The notes: generated by a model not told the origin, from the letters alone. A stretch of 64,000 nt of DNA from Streptomyces sp. R33 (GCF_041200175.1 NZ_CP165727.1:7930001-7994000); one strand, 5' to 3'; shown: positions 15,814 to 24,986, counted from the first letter of the stretch. A program made the numbers and translations.

Positions 15814-17640
15814 TCAGTGCAGGTCGGAAGAGCGCGTGGGGCTGTCGTCGAGGAAGCCGCCCGACTGGTGCTGCCACAGTCTTGCGTAGGCGCCCTCGGT
15901 GGCGAGCAGTTCCTGGTGCGTGCCCTGTTCGACGATGCGTCCGTGGTCGAGGACGACGAGCCGGTCCATGTGGGCCACCGTGCTCAGCCGGTGCGCCACC
16001 ACGAGGGCGGTCCGCCCCTCCATGAGGCGCCACAATGCCTCCTGGACGAGGATCTCGCTCTCGGAGTCCAGGGCGCTGGTCGCCTCGTCCAGCAGCAGGA
16101 TCGGCGCGTCGCGCAGGATCGCCCGGGCGAGCGCGACCCGCTGGCGCTGCCCGCCGGAGAGCTTGACGCCGCGCTCGCCGACCATGGTGTCGAGGCCGTC
16201 CGGCAGCGCATCGGCGAACTCCGTGACGTGCGCCGCCTCGGCCGCGCGGCGGATCTCGGCCTCGGTGGCGCCGGGCCTGGCGAACGCGATGTTCTCCCGC
16301 AGGGTGCGGTGGAACATCGCCGGGTCCTGCGGCACGTACGCCATCAGGCCGCGCAGGTCGCGTTGGCGCAGCCTGCTGATGTCCTGGCCCCCGATCAGGA
16401 TCCGGCCCCCGTCGATGTCCGTCATCCGCAGCAGCAGCCGGGTGAGGGTGGTCTTGCCGCCGCCGGACCGGCCCACGAGGCCGAACTTGGCCCCGCCGGG
16501 CACGGCCAGGTCCAACCCTTCGAAGAGCGGCCGCGCGCCCGGGTGGGCGAAGGTCACCTTCTCGAACCGCACGTCGGCGGCCCGGGTCGGCGATGGTGCC
16601 GGCTCCGGCGACTGCGGGTCGAGTACGGTCGGCGATGTCAGGAGCAGTGCCGTGAACTGCGCGGCCTCCGTCATCGAGCTCTCCAGGCGACGGTAGATCT
16701 GGTTGAACTCGAACATGATCCGCGTGGCGTTGGAGTAGTACGTGAAGGCGACCACGACCGCCTCCACCCCGTGCCCGTCCCCGGCGATCAGGACGGCGAG
16801 CAGCAGACCCAGCGCGTTCGTCACCACGGACATCGGCGCGACGAGGGTGTCGATGCGCAGGTTGCCGTAGTCCCACGACCGCAGCATGAGCCCCCGGGAG
16901 TGCGCCACCCGGGACCGGTGCTCGGCGGCCTCGCGCTCCTCCGCGGCGAACGCGCGGACCGTGTCCATGTTCATCAGGCTGTCGGAGACGTGCCCCGACA
17001 CCCGGGCCATCGCCTCTTCCCGCCGGTTGACGAGCGCCTGGCGGCGCCGGACGAGGGGCAGTACGCACACCCCCGTCACCGTGATCATGACCAGGAGCGC
17101 CACGACGAGCAGCGGTTCGTACTGCCAGAGCACCACCGACCCGAACAGCAGCGGTACGAACCGGCCCACGACCGAGAAGGTCAGTGTGTCGACGAACTCC
17201 TCGAAGCGGGAGGCGAAGCTCAGGACCCGCTTGGTCAGTGATCCGGCGAAGTTGTCGTGGAAGAAGGCGGCGTCCTTCGCGAACAGCTCGTCCATGCCGA
17301 TCACGTACAGGCGCTCGATGCCCAGGGCGTCGAGGCGGTTCAGACAGTGCAGGCCGACGCGCCACGCCGCCTCGGAGAGCAGAAGGACCCCTGCGAACCC
17401 GAGGACGTACGGGAGCATCGCGCCGAGGGCGGGGGCGGTGGAGTCATCGGCGATGCGGCCGACGAGCTTCGCAACGACCAGCGGGGCGATGTAGTTGATG
17501 CCGATGTTGCCCAGGGCCGGCATCAGCATGGCGGGCGCTGTCAGCCGGCGCAGCCGTACCAACTCCCGTCCGTAGTGGCGAAGTGCGAGGACGACGGGGC
17601 CCTTGCGTGGCGGTACCGCTCGTGATGCAGACGATTCCAT
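15814..17640 (-). CDS. ABC exporter (fused transmembrane and ATPase domains)
   Basis: 608 residues. Six-helix transmembrane domain (about residues 30-330), then a nucleotide-binding domain: Walker A GRSGGGKT (about residue 391), Q-loop YVPQDP, signature LSGGQRQRVALARA, Walker B ILLLDEATSALD, H-loop VVAHRLS. This is the half-transporter layout of lipid, peptide or drug exporters that dimerise. No partner half-transporter lies next to it, so it is probably a homodimer. Start MESSASRAV at 17640 chosen: upstream in-frame residues look non-coding. Confidence 0.9.
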   Translation of the reverse strand: MESSASRAVPPRKGPVVLALRHYGRELVRLRRLTAPAMLMPALGNIGINYIAPLVVAKLVGRIADDSTAPALGAMLPYVLGFAGVLLLSEAAWRVGLHCLNRLDALGIERLYVIGMDELFAKDAAFFHDNFAGSLTKRVLSFASRFEEFVDTLTFSVVGRFVPLLFGSVVLWQYEPLLVVALLVMITVTGVCVLPLVRRRQALVNRREEAMARVSGHVSDSLMNMDTVRAFAAEEREAAEHRSRVAHSRGLMLRSWDYGNLRIDTLVAPMSVVTNALGLLLAVLIAGDGHGVEAVVVAFTYYSNATRIMFEFNQIYRRLESSMTEAAQFTALLLTSPTVLDPQSPEPAPSPTRAADVRFEKVTFAHPGARPLFEGLDLAVPGGAKFGLVGRSGGGKTTLTRLLLRMTDIDGGRILIGGQDISRLRQRDLRGLMAYVPQDPAMFHRTLRENIAFARPGATEAEIRRAAEAAHVTEFADALPDGLDTMVGERGVKLSGGQRQRVALARAILRDAPILLLDEATSALDSESEILVQEALWRLMEGRTALVVAHRLSTVAHMDRLVVLDHGRIVEQGTHQELLATEGAYARLWQHQSGGFLDDSPTRSSDLH

Positions 17641-17861
17641 CGCAACCCTGTGATCTCGTGTCAGAACGGAATTCGCAGTGTCCCGCGGGCGCGTCTGCGC
17701 CGTCCAAGCCTTTTCCGTGTGGGTGACGCCCGGCTTTCTCCGCGGCACGGGACCGTGCGCCATGACCCGGGAGCAGCAGGCCACCTGGCGCCGATTGGCC
17801 CGGGGGTGAGCGCGCGGCCGGTGGAACACTGGACCTCCGACGCCGCAACCAAGGAGTTCCG

Positions 17862-18470
17862 ATGCAGGTAGCCGTGGTCACCTTCGACGGATTCAACGAG
17901 TTGGACAGCTTCATCGCCTCCGCGCTGATCAACCGCTGCCGCAAGGACGGCCTGGAGGCGTTCATCACCACACCGACGCCCGTGGTCACCTCGATGAACG
18001 GCGTCGAGGTGAGCGGGCAGCGCCCTATGGAGTTCATCCCCGAGGCCGACGTCGTCCTGATCGGGAGCGGGGTGAAGACCCGCGACGTGATCGCCGATGA
18101 CCGGCTGCTCGCCATGCTGCCCCTGGACCCCGCCCGACAGCTGATCGGTTCCCAGTGCTCCGGCGCACTGGTGCTCGCACGGCTCGGGCTGCTGGGCGGC
18201 ATGCCGGTCTGCGCGGACATGACCAGCCGCCCGTTCGTCGAGGACTTCGGCGTCACCGTGCTGGACGCTCCGTTCCACGCCGAGGGCAACATCGCAACGG
18301 CCGGCGGCTGCCTGGCTTCGCAGTACCTCGCCGCATGGGTGATGACCCGGACGCTCGGCGAGGACGCCGCGCGCGGCTCCATCGGCTACGCGGCCCCGGT
18401 GGGTGAGCAGCAGGAGACCGTCGAGCGCGTGATGAGCGCCGTCCGGGCGGGTGAGCCCGTCCTGCGCTGA
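17862..18470 (+). CDS. DJ-1/PfpI-family protein
   Basis: 202 residues with AAGGAG ribosome site. The flavodoxin-like class-I glutamine-amidotransferase fold is indicated by MQVAVVTFDGFNELDSF, ADVVLIGSG, and the nucleophile elbow LIGSQCSGALVLA (Cys in QCSGA), followed by ATAGGCLASQYLAAW. Members act as chaperones, glyoxalases, isonitrile hydratases or transcription-factor modules. This one has no AraC HTH, so it is a stand-alone enzyme or stress protein. Confidence 0.88.
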   Translation: MQVAVVTFDGFNELDSFIASALINRCRKDGLEAFITTPTPVVTSMNGVEVSGQRPMEFIPEADVVLIGSGVKTRDVIADDRLLAMLPLDPARQLIGSQCSGALVLARLGLLGGMPVCADMTSRPFVEDFGVTVLDAPFHAEGNIATAGGCLASQYLAAWVMTRTLGEDAARGSIGYAAPVGEQQETVERVMSAVRAGEPVLR

Positions 18471-18538
18471 CGCCGAACTCCCCTGTGGTGGCCGAATCCT
18501 GGGTCGTGGGACGACGTTCGTACGGCGATGATGGCCCG

Positions 18539-19354
18539 ATGGACAGACGGGTGGACACGCGGCGGGCGGCGTACGCGGAACTGCCGGAGGCCCGCCCGGA
18601 CAGCGGAGCCCGCGGGCAGGCGTACGCCGTGTCGGCCGAGTTCTACGATCTGCTGCACGCCCGGTCGTACCACCGGCACGCGCTGGCGCTCGCCGGGCCC
18701 GCGGCCGCGGCGCGCCTGGGGATCGTCGAGGTCGGAGCGGGGACCGGGCTGGTCACCGACGTACTGATCGGCGCTTCGTGCGTGCCGGTCCACGCCGTCG
18801 AGCCGGCGGCGGCGATGCGCGCCGTGCTGCTGTCCCGGCTGCACCCGCCCGCCGGGGGCTCCGTAGGGGACCGGGTGACCGTGCACTCCTGTTCCGCCGT
18901 CGAGCTGTCGCTCAACGGGCAGGCCGATCTGGCGGTCTGCCTGCGGATGGCCTCCTGCCTGCCTCCGGACGAGCGGCGCGCGCTGTGGCGGGCACTGGCC
19001 GATCTGCTGGTTCCGGGCGGCCTGCTCTTCCTCGACCGCCCGCCGGCCCGGCTGCCCGTCCGTCCGACCAGGCGCTCCCTGGGCGAGGTACAGCTGGGCA
19101 TGGACACCTACCGGGGGCAGGTCACCGCCCGCGCCGAGGGCGACCGGATCCGCTGCGACTACGCCTACCTGGTGTGCCGTCACGGCCGGGTCCTGCGCCG
19201 GGCGCAGGAGTCGTTCCTGCTCTGGCCGCTGCCGCGGCAGGCGCTCGGCGCGGAGCTCGCGGACGCGGGCCTCGCCCTCGAGGGCGAGCTGCCGCCGGAC
19301 CTGCTCCGCGTACGGCGCGGGATCGGATCGGGTCTCCCGCACCCGGCGCCCTGA
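18539..19354 (+). CDS. SAM-dependent methyltransferase (class I)
   Basis: 271 residues. N-terminal AYAVSAEFYDLLHARSY, then the SAM-binding motif I GIVEVGAGTGLVTD (about residues 62-75), acidic loop VEPAAAMRAV, and post-motif VPGGLLFLDRPP. These fit the Methyltransf_11/25 group acting on small molecules. Substrate unknown. Start MDRRVDTRR selected because the first 18 residues of the longer frame lack a ribosome site. Confidence 0.84.
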   Translation: MDRRVDTRRAAYAELPEARPDSGARGQAYAVSAEFYDLLHARSYHRHALALAGPAAAARLGIVEVGAGTGLVTDVLIGASCVPVHAVEPAAAMRAVLLSRLHPPAGGSVGDRVTVHSCSAVELSLNGQADLAVCLRMASCLPPDERRALWRALADLLVPGGLLFLDRPPARLPVRPTRRSLGEVQLGMDTYRGQVTARAEGDRIRCDYAYLVCRHGRVLRRAQESFLLWPLPRQALGAELADAGLALEGELPPDLLRVRRGIGSGLPHPAP

Positions 19355-19414
19355 CCGGTGGGGCGACGGCCGGTTCGGACCGCCGCCCCGTGGGTTTTCG
19401 TGGCGCGTGCGGAT

Positions 19415-19441
19415 GCCGGAGGGGCGGTGGGCCTCTCCGGC
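19415..19441. terminator. Terminator-like hairpin downstream of copy C
   Basis: Identical to 4253-4279: 11 bp arms GCCGGAGGGGC and GCCTCTCCGGC with a 5-base loop, between the convergent methyltransferase gene and copy C. Confidence 0.6.
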
Positions 19442-19467
19442 GTCTGCTGTGTGGGGGTGGGTGGTTG

Positions 19468-19887
19468 TCACTTGCCGAGCTTGGCCTTGAGTTCCTTCTT
19501 GACCTGGTTCTTGATGTTCTGCTTGTTGACCTGGCCGCCGTTGCCGGTGCCGTTGCCGCCTACGGCGGTGGCGTCGCCGGTGTTGATGGCGTCGGCGCTG
19601 GCGTTGCCGCCGGTGGCGTTGCCGGTGTTGATGATGCACTTGCCCTTGCAGGTGCCGACTCCGGTGTTGGCGTTGCCGCCGGTGGCGGTGCCGCCGACGG
19701 TGGTGTTCTCGGCGTTGGCGTCGCCGCCGGTGCCGATGCCGTCGGCGCTGTCCTGGGGGAGGGTGATGGTCTGGGGGGCGGTGGTGGGTGCGGCCATGGC
19801 GGTGGCGGGGAGGGCGATGCCGCCGCCGAGGAGGGCGAGGGAGGCTCCGGCCAGGACGATGCGGCGGGTCGGGAAACGCTCGAACAT
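19468..19887 (-). CDS. Small secreted Gly/Asn-rich protein, copy C (identical to copy A)
   Basis: 139 residues, the same protein as at 4310-4729: signal peptide, Gly/Asn/Ala blocks, CKGKC loop and Lys-rich tail. Having two identical copies in one region may raise dosage or reflect a recent duplication or gene conversion. Expression signals (palindrome, -35/-10-like boxes, leader hairpin, GGAG ribosome site) are all present, so this copy should be functional. No family assignment. Confidence 0.85.
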   Translation of the reverse strand: MFERFPTRRIVLAGASLALLGGGIALPATAMAAPTTAPQTITLPQDSADGIGTGGDANAENTTVGGTATGGNANTGVGTCKGKCIINTGNATGGNASADAINTGDATAVGGNGTGNGGQVNKQNIKNQVKKELKAKLGK

Positions 19888-19984
19888 GGGAATGCTCCAT
19901 TCGGCAACGGATAAGGGGTTTTATAAGGGGTTTTGTGTATCGCCCTGTGGAATGGGCCGGGGATTCTTTTCGGCCTTTTGTTTT

Positions 19985-19999
19985 CCGGGGTTTCCCCGG
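19985..19999 (-). promoter_or_regulatory. Conserved 5'-leader hairpin (copy C)
   Basis: CCGGGG / CCCCGG stem with 3-base loop, as in copy A. Confidence 0.55.
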
Positions 20000-20013
20000 T
20001 GGGGGCGTACTTC

Positions 20014-20067
20014 CAATAAACCGTGTGGGGGAGCGGGCGTCACGCCACTCGAATACGTGGCTTGACG
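20014..20067 (-). promoter_or_regulatory. Promoter with 30 bp palindromic operator, copy C
   Basis: Palindrome 20038-20067, identical to that of copy A, with GTGACG, 17 bp and TTTATT following on the minus strand. It lies about 150 bp before the start codon. Confidence 0.65.
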
Positions 20068-20304
20068 AGGCGCATCGATCTTGATAGAGCCTGCTGTCGA
20101 ACGTGCATGCGAGGCGGATTCGGTCCGGGAGCGGGGCCTGACCTGCGGGAATTCCGCCCCCCGCGCCCCAGCCGCTGAGCGCCGCGGTTGGGCTGTTCCG
20201 GTGAGTTCCGGGCGGGGCCGGTCTGTCGGGCACCCGCTGCCCCTTCTCATACGGACAGGCTGTCGCCGAGGCAGGCACCCGCATCAGAGGAGGCACGGGC
20301 AGGA

Positions 20305-21243
20305 ATGACGGACCCCGCGCGCATCGACGTCCACCAGCACCTCATCCCCCCGGACCGCAGTCGCGGGATGGCCGAGCGCGCCGCGGCGCTCGGCTGGCCC
20401 GCACCCGCGTGGGACAAGCCGGGCGCGATCGCCATGATGGACCGCAGGTCCATCGCCACCGGCGTCCTGTCTTACCCGGCACCGCTCGCCGCCCCCGACG
20501 ACCCCGCCGGAGCCCGCGCCGGGGCCAGGCGCGTGAACGAGTACACCGCCGAGGTGGTCAAGGACCGCCCCGACCGTTTCGGTCACTTCGCCGCCCTGCC
20601 CCTGCCCGACGTGGACGGAGCGCTCGCCGAGGTCGCTCATGCCCTGGACGAACTGCACGCCGCCGGTGTGATGTTGCTGTCCAACGCCAACGGCCGTTAC
20701 CTCGGCGACCCGGAGTTCGATCCGCTGTGGGCGGAGCTGGACGCGCGTGCCGCCGTCGTCCTCGTGCACCCCACCGCGCCGCTCGGCGCGATGGTCCCGG
20801 GTCTGCCCGCACCCCTGGTGGACTTCCCGTTCGACACCGCCCGCACCGCCCTGCACATGGCCGTGCACGGGGTTCCGCGCCGGTATCCCGGGATCAAGAT
20901 GATCCTGCCCCACGCGGGCGGCTTCCTGCCCTATGCCGCCCACCGCTTCGCGGTCGCCGCCCGTCTCCACCCCGACGCCACCCCCGAGGGCCTCCTGGAC
21001 GACCTGCGGCGCTTCTACTTCGACACCGCCATCTCGGCCGGCCCTGCCTCCCTGCCCTCACTGATCGCCTTCGCGGCGCCCGGGCATGTTCTGTACGGCA
21101 GTGACTTCCCCATGCTCCCGGAGGAATGGGCCACCGAGTTCGACGCAGGGCTGGACATGTACCCCCACTGGGAGGACGGACAGTTGCACGCGATCAACCG
21201 CGGCAACGCCGAACTCCTCCTCCCCCGACTCGCCGGGGCCTGA
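20305..21243 (+). CDS. Amidohydrolase-2-family hydrolase or decarboxylase
   Basis: 312 residues. TIM-barrel metal-enzyme signatures: IDVHQHLIPP (HxH metal ligands, residues ~8-10), VLVHPTAP, ILPHAGGFLPY (His ligand) and VLYGSDFPML (Asp ligand). This is the ACMSD / 2-amino-3-carboxymuconate-decarboxylase-like branch, which cleaves C-C or C-N bonds of aromatic acids and related compounds. It is monocistronic, so no pathway can be read from context. Confidence 0.86.
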   Translation: MTDPARIDVHQHLIPPDRSRGMAERAAALGWPAPAWDKPGAIAMMDRRSIATGVLSYPAPLAAPDDPAGARAGARRVNEYTAEVVKDRPDRFGHFAALPLPDVDGALAEVAHALDELHAAGVMLLSNANGRYLGDPEFDPLWAELDARAAVVLVHPTAPLGAMVPGLPAPLVDFPFDTARTALHMAVHGVPRRYPGIKMILPHAGGFLPYAAHRFAVAARLHPDATPEGLLDDLRRFYFDTAISAGPASLPSLIAFAAPGHVLYGSDFPMLPEEWATEFDAGLDMYPHWEDGQLHAINRGNAELLLPRLAGA

Positions 21244-21296
21244 GATCACCGGGGCCCGGCAGGGAACGATCCCGCGGCCGTTGAGATACTCCGGCC

Positions 21297-21830
21297 ATGC
21301 ACACGAGTGCGAGGGCGGACGGGATACGACCGGCCCACACGGCTGCGGAGGCCGAGTCGGGCCGTCCCACGGAATGGACGCTGCGGCCTGCAGAGCCGTC
21401 GGATGTCGAGGCGATCGCGGAGCTGCGGGCCACGGTGATGCGCCCGGACCTGGAGCGACTGGGACGGTTCGACGAGCATCGGGTCCGGCAGCGGCTGCGG
21501 GATTCCTTCTCCCCGCGGCACACGTCGGTCATCGTCGCCGACGGTGCCTTCGCGGGCTGCGTCACCGTACGCCCGGCCGAGGAGGGGCAGTGGCTGGAGC
21601 ACTTCTATCTGGCTCCGGCCCTGCACGGCCGGGGCCTCGGATCGGCCGTCCTGCGCACACTGCTGGAACGGGCCGACGCCGACGACGTGCGTGTCCGCCT
21701 GAACGTCCTGCAGGGCAGCGCCGCCCGACGGCTGTACGAGCGCCACGGCTTCACCGTGGAAGTCCAGGACCCGGTCGACGTCTACATGGTGCGACAGCCG
21801 GGCGCAGGCACCCTCGAGGTCTTCAGGTGA
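21297..21830 (+). CDS. GNAT-family N-acetyltransferase
   Basis: 177 residues. After a poorly conserved ~25-residue lead comes the GNAT core: TLRPAEPSDVEAIAEL, FYLAPALHGRGLGSAVL (acetyl-CoA loop Q/RxxGxG/A as HGRGLGSA) and NVLQGSAARRLYERHGFTVE. The acceptor substrate is unknown. 53 bp after the amidohydrolase, possibly co-transcribed. Confidence 0.88.
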   Translation: MHTSARADGIRPAHTAAEAESGRPTEWTLRPAEPSDVEAIAELRATVMRPDLERLGRFDEHRVRQRLRDSFSPRHTSVIVADGAFAGCVTVRPAEEGQWLEHFYLAPALHGRGLGSAVLRTLLERADADDVRVRLNVLQGSAARRLYERHGFTVEVQDPVDVYMVRQPGAGTLEVFR

Positions 21831-22047
21831 TGGACGGGCAGGGCAGGCCGACGCTCCGCTGCCCCGCCCAGCGGGTGCGTACGGCAGCGGGCTGCTCTAG
21901 CGTCGAACGAGGAGGGGAAGCCCTGCCGAGCCGGTCCGGTGCGGGGCCCGGGCTGTTCGCGGCACGTCGGCCGCGTGCGCTCGGCGCCGTTCCCACGCGG
22001 ATCCGGCACATGCAGATCCCGGGCCGCGCGACGATCCCGGAGAGCAG

Positions 22048-22326
22048 GTGCGTCGCATGCGCACGTCAACCCGTATGGCAGGTGTCCTCACCGGCCTGAC
22101 CCTGGTACTCGGTGGCGCGGCCTTCACGGCCCCCGCCGCCCACGCGGACGTCTCGGCCTGCATCAACCAGGTCGAGCGGGAGCTGCAGGGCGGCGAGGTC
22201 CCGGCCGCCATCCGCGCAGCGTGCACGGTCGGGTCGACCGGCTACCACGACCAGTGCGTGACCGGCCTGACCAAGGCCAGTGTGACCAACGGGACCGCGG
22301 TGACGGCCTGCCGCGTGGCTCCCTGA
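22048..22326 (+). CDS. Small secreted four-Cys protein
   Basis: 92 residues. GTG 22048 sits 5 bases after GGAG. An ATG three codons later is an alternative. Signal peptide (MAGVLTGLTLVLGGAAFTAP, cleavage near AHA-DVS). The mature ~58 residues contain four Cys (ACINQ, RAACTVG, YHDQCVTG, TACRVAP) likely forming two disulphides. No named domain that I recognise. Confidence 0.72.
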   Translation: MRRMRTSTRMAGVLTGLTLVLGGAAFTAPAAHADVSACINQVERELQGGEVPAAIRAACTVGSTGYHDQCVTGLTKASVTNGTAVTACRVAP

Positions 22327-22373
22327 GCGGGCGCCGGCCCTGACGGACCCTCACCCCGGGCAGACGCGCCCCC

Positions 22374-23540
22374 TCAGGTGTCGGTCGGCTCCTCGGGCTG
22401 CGAGGGCGAGGGCGGGGGCGAGGCCGGTGCCGGTGACGGTGCCGTGGGCGCAGGGCCGGGGTTCGGTGCGTTGGCCGCGAGCTCGGCGAGGATCGCGGCG
22501 GCCAGGCCCTCGCGGCGGATCCGCTGGTCGACGTACAGCACGCCGCTCACCAGCTGGGTGAATCCGATCTGGAACATCTGGCTGACGGCGCCGCCGAGGA
22601 GCATGGCGACGAAGGCGACCACCAAGGCGGTGATCATGCCGGACGTCGGGCCGCTCCCCTCGGGCTGGTCCGCCACGGCGGGAATCACCCCGAACATGCC
22701 GATGATGTTGAAGGGCAACTGGATCAGATACGAGACCGCCGCGGCAATCAGCCCGCCGAGCATGGTGATGCCGAAGATCCGCCACCACTCGCCCCGGACC
22801 AACTTGGCCGAGCGGCGCAGCGCAGTGACCGGGCGGGCGCCCTCCAGGACCACGACGGCCGGGGCCAGGGCGAACCGGGTGCTGAGCCACACCATCACGG
22901 GGACGGCGACCAGCAGGAACACCGGCAGGAGGGCGAGCATCGCCGGGGAGACGTCCCCGGAGGCCGCGGAGAACATCAGCGGCAGCCACACCGCCATGAC
23001 GGCGAGCAGCGGAGAGCCGGCGATCAGGAGGGTGAGCAGCATCGTGCCGGCCACCGCGGGCGTGCGCCGGAGGGCGGCGCGCCACATCGCGCGGAAGGTG
23101 GTGGGGCGGCCCATGACCGCCTCCTTGAGGACCGCCGGACAGACCGCGGTGAGGACCGCCACGCCCAGCCCGCCCGTGAGCAGCAGCAGCACGAACAGCG
23201 TGCCGCCGGCGACGAGCACCGGCACGACGTGCTCGGCCGTGGGCTGCGTCCCGAAGGGCGGATCGAAGACGGGCTCGATGTGCTGGTACACCGCGGCGAC
23301 GGCGATGCCCGTCGCGAGGGCCATGACCGGCAGGACGATGGCCTGAACGGCCAGCATGACGCCGGCCAGCTGCTTCCAGTGGCGGCGGATGGTCGAGAAC
23401 GATCCGCCGAGTATCTCCCCGAGGGCCAACGGCCGCAGCGGGATCACGCCCGGCTGCGGTGCGGGCGGCGCCCAGCCGCCCCACTGTGGGGTGCCGCCCC
23501 AGCCGCCTTCGTGGCCGCCCCACCCTGTGTTCTGCGTCAT
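22374..23540 (-). CDS. Multi-pass membrane protein (glycerophosphodiester-phosphodiesterase-membrane-domain-like)
   Basis: 388 residues. Gly/Trp/Pro-rich cytoplasmic N-terminus, then PLALGEILGGSFSTIRRHWKQ and six or so hydrophobic segments (AVQAIVLPVMALATG, LLLLTGGLGVAVLTAV, RFALAPAVVVLEG, FGITMLGGLIAAAVS, ALVVAFVAMLLGGAV), with a Pro/Ala/Ser C-terminal tail. Streptomyces genomes carry several such proteins near the GDPD membrane-domain family. There is no catalytic domain. Role unknown. Confidence 0.78.
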   Translation of the reverse strand: MTQNTGWGGHEGGWGGTPQWGGWAPPAPQPGVIPLRPLALGEILGGSFSTIRRHWKQLAGVMLAVQAIVLPVMALATGIAVAAVYQHIEPVFDPPFGTQPTAEHVVPVLVAGGTLFVLLLLTGGLGVAVLTAVCPAVLKEAVMGRPTTFRAMWRAALRRTPAVAGTMLLTLLIAGSPLLAVMAVWLPLMFSAASGDVSPAMLALLPVFLLVAVPVMVWLSTRFALAPAVVVLEGARPVTALRRSAKLVRGEWWRIFGITMLGGLIAAAVSYLIQLPFNIIGMFGVIPAVADQPEGSGPTSGMITALVVAFVAMLLGGAVSQMFQIGFTQLVSGVLYVDQRIRREGLAAAILAELAANAPNPGPAPTAPSPAPASPPPSPSQPEEPTDT

Positions 23541-23636
23541 GTACAAGCTCCGTAGATCGTCCCCCGAATGGAGCCACAACGTATCCCACCTCGTCAGAGG
23601 CCCGGCAGCCGCTTCCCCACCCCATGTGCCCGACCG

Positions 23637-24986
23637 TCAGTCGGTGGCGGAGGCTGTCGCGCCGACGTCCCCGAGCTGCCAGAACAGGCGGTTGTCCAGG
23701 CATTCGGTGAGGTAGGGAACGCCGCTGGTGTAACCCGATCCGTGGGCGTCTCCGAGCATGCGCATGGCGAGCCTGCGATGGGTGGCCTTCCAGCGCTGGT
23801 GCCTGCTTTCCAGCCGGCCGAGTGCCGCGTCGAGAACGGTCCATTGCGCCTGGCTGAATCCGCCCTCGCCGCGGATGTCGAGACAGGCCCGAGCGAGACT
23901 GTCATGGCCGGCCTCTTCGGCCTCGGCACGCACAGCCGGCACATTCGTGAAGGCATCCGACTGCAGGCGTGATGCGGTCGGCGCGCCGCAACCCATCTCG
24001 AACCGCTTGTACTGCTCGGATTGGATGGCGCTGGCACCTTGGGTGAACTGCCGGAATGCGAAGAACTGCTCTGCCCGCATCGTGGCGACGATCCGGAACA
24101 GCGCTGCGGCACGCTCGAACATCGCAGTCGCGTGATCCACTCGCTCGACAGCGGCTTCGAGGTGCCCGTCACGCAATTCCCTGACGGCTGCCTGCGTGTC
24201 GGCCGAGATCGTGGTGAAGACCATTTCATGAGTCTGAAGGGCGCGGATGAAGAAGTATTCGTCGTGGAGCACGTACACCGGCTGGACGGATACGTCGAAC
24301 CAGCGGCCCGCGTCCGTCGCCGGGGGCCGCGGCAGGTGGGGGAGGAGGTCTTCCATCCGGGACTCGGGCCCCTGGCCCGGCCGGGGCGGCACGTCCTCGG
24401 CATCCGTCGCGCCGAGTTGGTCTCCCACGAACCGCAGGGCGTGGTGCAGCCGCTTCCGCAGCGTCGCCGGATCCGGCCGGCCCCGGCCCGGCTCCCCGGG
24501 TGACGTGGCGGCTGCTTCGATCTCGAACCGAATGACGTCGGAGATGAGGAGCGTGGCCAGCCGGTCAGGGCCCAGTGCGGAGTGCCGTTCGTCCAGCAGG
24601 AGCTCGAGGAGGGGCAGCGCGAGATAACTCCGGTTCCAGAAGCGGCCCTCGTGCTTGTCCAGCATGCAGTGGAGAAACGCCTCGAGGAACGGACGGCCCG
24701 AAGTGTTCCGGCTGCGAATCTCGCTCAGTTGGACAAGAGTCTTCGTCCGCAGGAAATGCTTTCCTCTGCGCCGCGCCTGTTCCGTGACGGCCCGCGCCAG
24801 GGAGATCCCGTCGAGTTCAGGTGTCAGGCCGTCACCGGTCGCCCAGCGGCTGACCTCCCGGAAGCCGGCCACGCGTGAAGTACAGGTTCCGCGACCCGGA
24901 AATCCGGGGATCTTCTCGGCATCTGCTCCGGGGCAGGCACCCTGGGACATGGCCCTCATGCATCGCGTTCGGCAGTCAGAAGTCAT
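23637..24986 (-). CDS. Tryptophan-2,3-dioxygenase-superfamily haem protein (enlarged)
   Basis: 449 residues, against ~280 for ordinary TDO. The C-terminal half shows the TDO signatures in order: HDEYFFIRALQTHEMVF, FFAFRQFTQGASAIQSEQYK, then HRRLAMRMLG with GSGYTSGVPYL near the end, where the first His is the expected haem ligand. The position of the TDO substrate-binding His (in F-x-x-x-H-Q-T) is Leu. The N-terminal ~200 residues are unfamiliar (GKHFLRTKTLVQLSEIRSRN, FWNRSYLALPLLELLLD) and start with a Cys-rich stretch. It probably oxidises something other than free tryptophan (inference). Start ATG 24986 is preferred, because AAGGAAGGG lies 9 bases upstream. Confidence 0.75.
   Translation of the reverse strand: MTSDCRTRCMRAMSQGACPGADAEKIPGFPGRGTCTSRVAGFREVSRWATGDGLTPELDGISLARAVTEQARRRGKHFLRTKTLVQLSEIRSRNTSGRPFLEAFLHCMLDKHEGRFWNRSYLALPLLELLLDERHSALGPDRLATLLISDVIRFEIEAAATSPGEPGRGRPDPATLRKRLHHALRFVGDQLGATDAEDVPPRPGQGPESRMEDLLPHLPRPPATDAGRWFDVSVQPVYVLHDEYFFIRALQTHEMVFTTISADTQAAVRELRDGHLEAAVERVDHATAMFERAAALFRIVATMRAEQFFAFRQFTQGASAIQSEQYKRFEMGCGAPTASRLQSDAFTNVPAVRAEAEEAGHDSLARACLDIRGEGGFSQAQWTVLDAALGRLESRHQRWKATHRRLAMRMLGDAHGSGYTSGVPYLTECLDNRLFWQLGDVGATASATD

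Larger units (their letters stand above)
19394..20086. repeat. Long direct repeat, copy C (partner 4232-4916)
   Basis: About 693 bp, nearly identical to copy A and in the same orientation 15.16 kb away. The coding sequences specify identical proteins. This copy has an additional 12 bp unit (AAGGGGTTTTAT) in its leader. Homologous recombination between the copies would delete the intervening 15 kb. Confidence 0.93.
19888..20304. other. Leader and promoter region of copy C
   Basis: About 417 bp without a gene. 19888-20086 belongs to the duplicated segment (leader with a 12 bp tandem unit, hairpin, promoter, palindrome). 20087-20304 is the upstream flank of the amidohydrolase gene, where I see no clear promoter or operator. 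Confidence 0.6.
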
